Origin: an uncultured Collinsella sp. | GTDB lineage: Bacteria; Actinomycetota; Coriobacteriia; Coriobacteriales; Coriobacteriaceae | DNA: 6,125 bases | Assembly: GCA_902493545.1 (NCBI GenBank) | Contig: CABUQI010000072.1 | Location: forward strand, 1 to 6,125 | Direction of reading: 5' to 3' | In this document: in pieces, positions 5,957 to 6,125 of the stretch | Layout of the letters: each line of letters begins with the position of its first letter | Numbering within the stretch: position 1 is the first letter of the stretch | Notes under the pieces: model-generated | Database searches by the model: none | The model's input: only the letters and a program-made list of their open reading frames with translations | What the model was told of the DNA's origin: nothing | Program-made: the position numbers and the translations under genes

Positions 5957-6069
5957 GTTGCGAAGGCCGCGGGGCCGGGAGGGGTTTCCTAAGGGCACAT
6001 CCCGCAGCCGCAACGCGGCGAGGACGTGCCCGTGGAAACCCCGCAGGCCCCGCGGCCGGTGGGAGCAAC
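5957..6069. repeat. Large nested inverted repeat, possible structured RNA
   Basis: Perfect arms nest in register: GTTGC (5957-5961)/GCAAC (6065-6069), GGCCGCGGGGCC (5965-5976)/GGCCCCGCGGCC (6046-6057), GGGGTTTCC (5981-5989)/GGAAACCCC (6034-6042), GGGCAC (5993-5998)/GTGCCC (6026-6031), and the apical GCCGC (6007-6011)/GCGGC (6015-6019) with loop AAC. Small asymmetric internal loops separate the stems. The whole ~113 nt sits immediately 3' of the usp-like stop codon, before the bidirectional terminator. It has no T-run of its own. It may be a 3' UTR structure, a small RNA, or a dispersed palindromic repeat. No open frame of note crosses it. Confidence 0.6.
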
Positions 6070-6070
6070 G

Positions 6071-6125
6071 CTACTTCACGACCAAGATGTCGCAGTCCGT
6101 ATTGCGCAGCAGGAACGTCGAAATC
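6071..6125 (-). CDS. C-terminal end of a universal stress protein (UspA)-like gene
   Basis: On the minus strand 17 codons run to a TAG at 6073-6071 and read ISTFLLRNTDCDILVVK. This is the characteristic end of UspA-domain proteins, in which a final helix (S-x-x-LLR) leads into the last strand (cdILVV). The rest of the gene, including any ATP-binding GxxGxxG motif, lies beyond the window, so only the C-terminus supports the call. It converges on the two-component operon; the large hairpin and a bidirectional terminator lie between them. Confidence 0.65.
   Translation of the reverse strand, partial: ISTFLLRNTDCDILVVK

Noticed and set aside
5838..6068. Minus-strand frame of 76 codons across the large hairpin and terminator
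   Set aside because: Its composition is set by the inverted repeat, it runs through a strong terminator into the kinase gene, and no ribosome site was seen.
5957..6069. The large hairpin as 6S RNA, SRP RNA or the actinobacterial 6C RNA
   Set aside because: It lacks the GGAAGGxAGCAGC-type SRP core, the large central bubble of 6S RNA, and the paired C-run loops of 6C RNA.

Overview
The window looks like a piece of chromosome from a GC-rich Gram-positive bacterium. Two things suggest an actinobacterium of the Coriobacteriia, possibly Collinsella: the strong GC/third-position bias of every real gene with purine-rich Shine-Dalgarno sites, and the pairing of a PucR-type regulator with an intramembrane-sensing (BceRS/GraRS-like) two-component system. 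The genus is an inference from overall character, not from a marker gene. No mobile element, CRISPR array, tRNA or rRNA was seen.

Layout. Positions 1-368 (+) hold the C-terminal end of a protein I do not recognise. It converges on a PucR/CdaR-type regulator (387-1568, -). A 214-bp divergent intergenic region, very AT-rich in its pucR-proximal part, separates the regulator from a two-gene operon on the + strand: an ornithine cyclodeaminase/mu-crystallin-family NAD(P)-dependent enzyme (1783-2817) and a class I/II PLP aminotransferase (2842-3972). A strong intrinsic terminator (3993-4029) closes this operon. A second + strand operon follows: an OmpR-family response regulator (4143-4814) and a two-TM sensor kinase (4824-5867), preceded by a 36-nt dyad overlapping a possible -10 box. 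A bidirectional terminator (5898-5931) and a large nested inverted repeat (5957-6069) fill the gap to the last 17 codons of a universal-stress-protein-like gene on the - strand (6071-6125).

How the parts may work together. The regulator divergent to the cyclodeaminase/aminotransferase pair suggests a locally controlled amino-acid or imino-acid pathway: the aminotransferase could make a keto acid that cyclises to an imine, and the mu-crystallin-family enzyme could reduce or otherwise convert it. The two-component system has the architecture of cell-envelope or antimicrobial-peptide stress sensors, but the ABC transporter that usually accompanies such systems is not in this window. The most unusual non-coding structures are the large hairpin beside the usp-like gene and the dyad before the response regulator. 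I found no clear evidence of a wholly new system.
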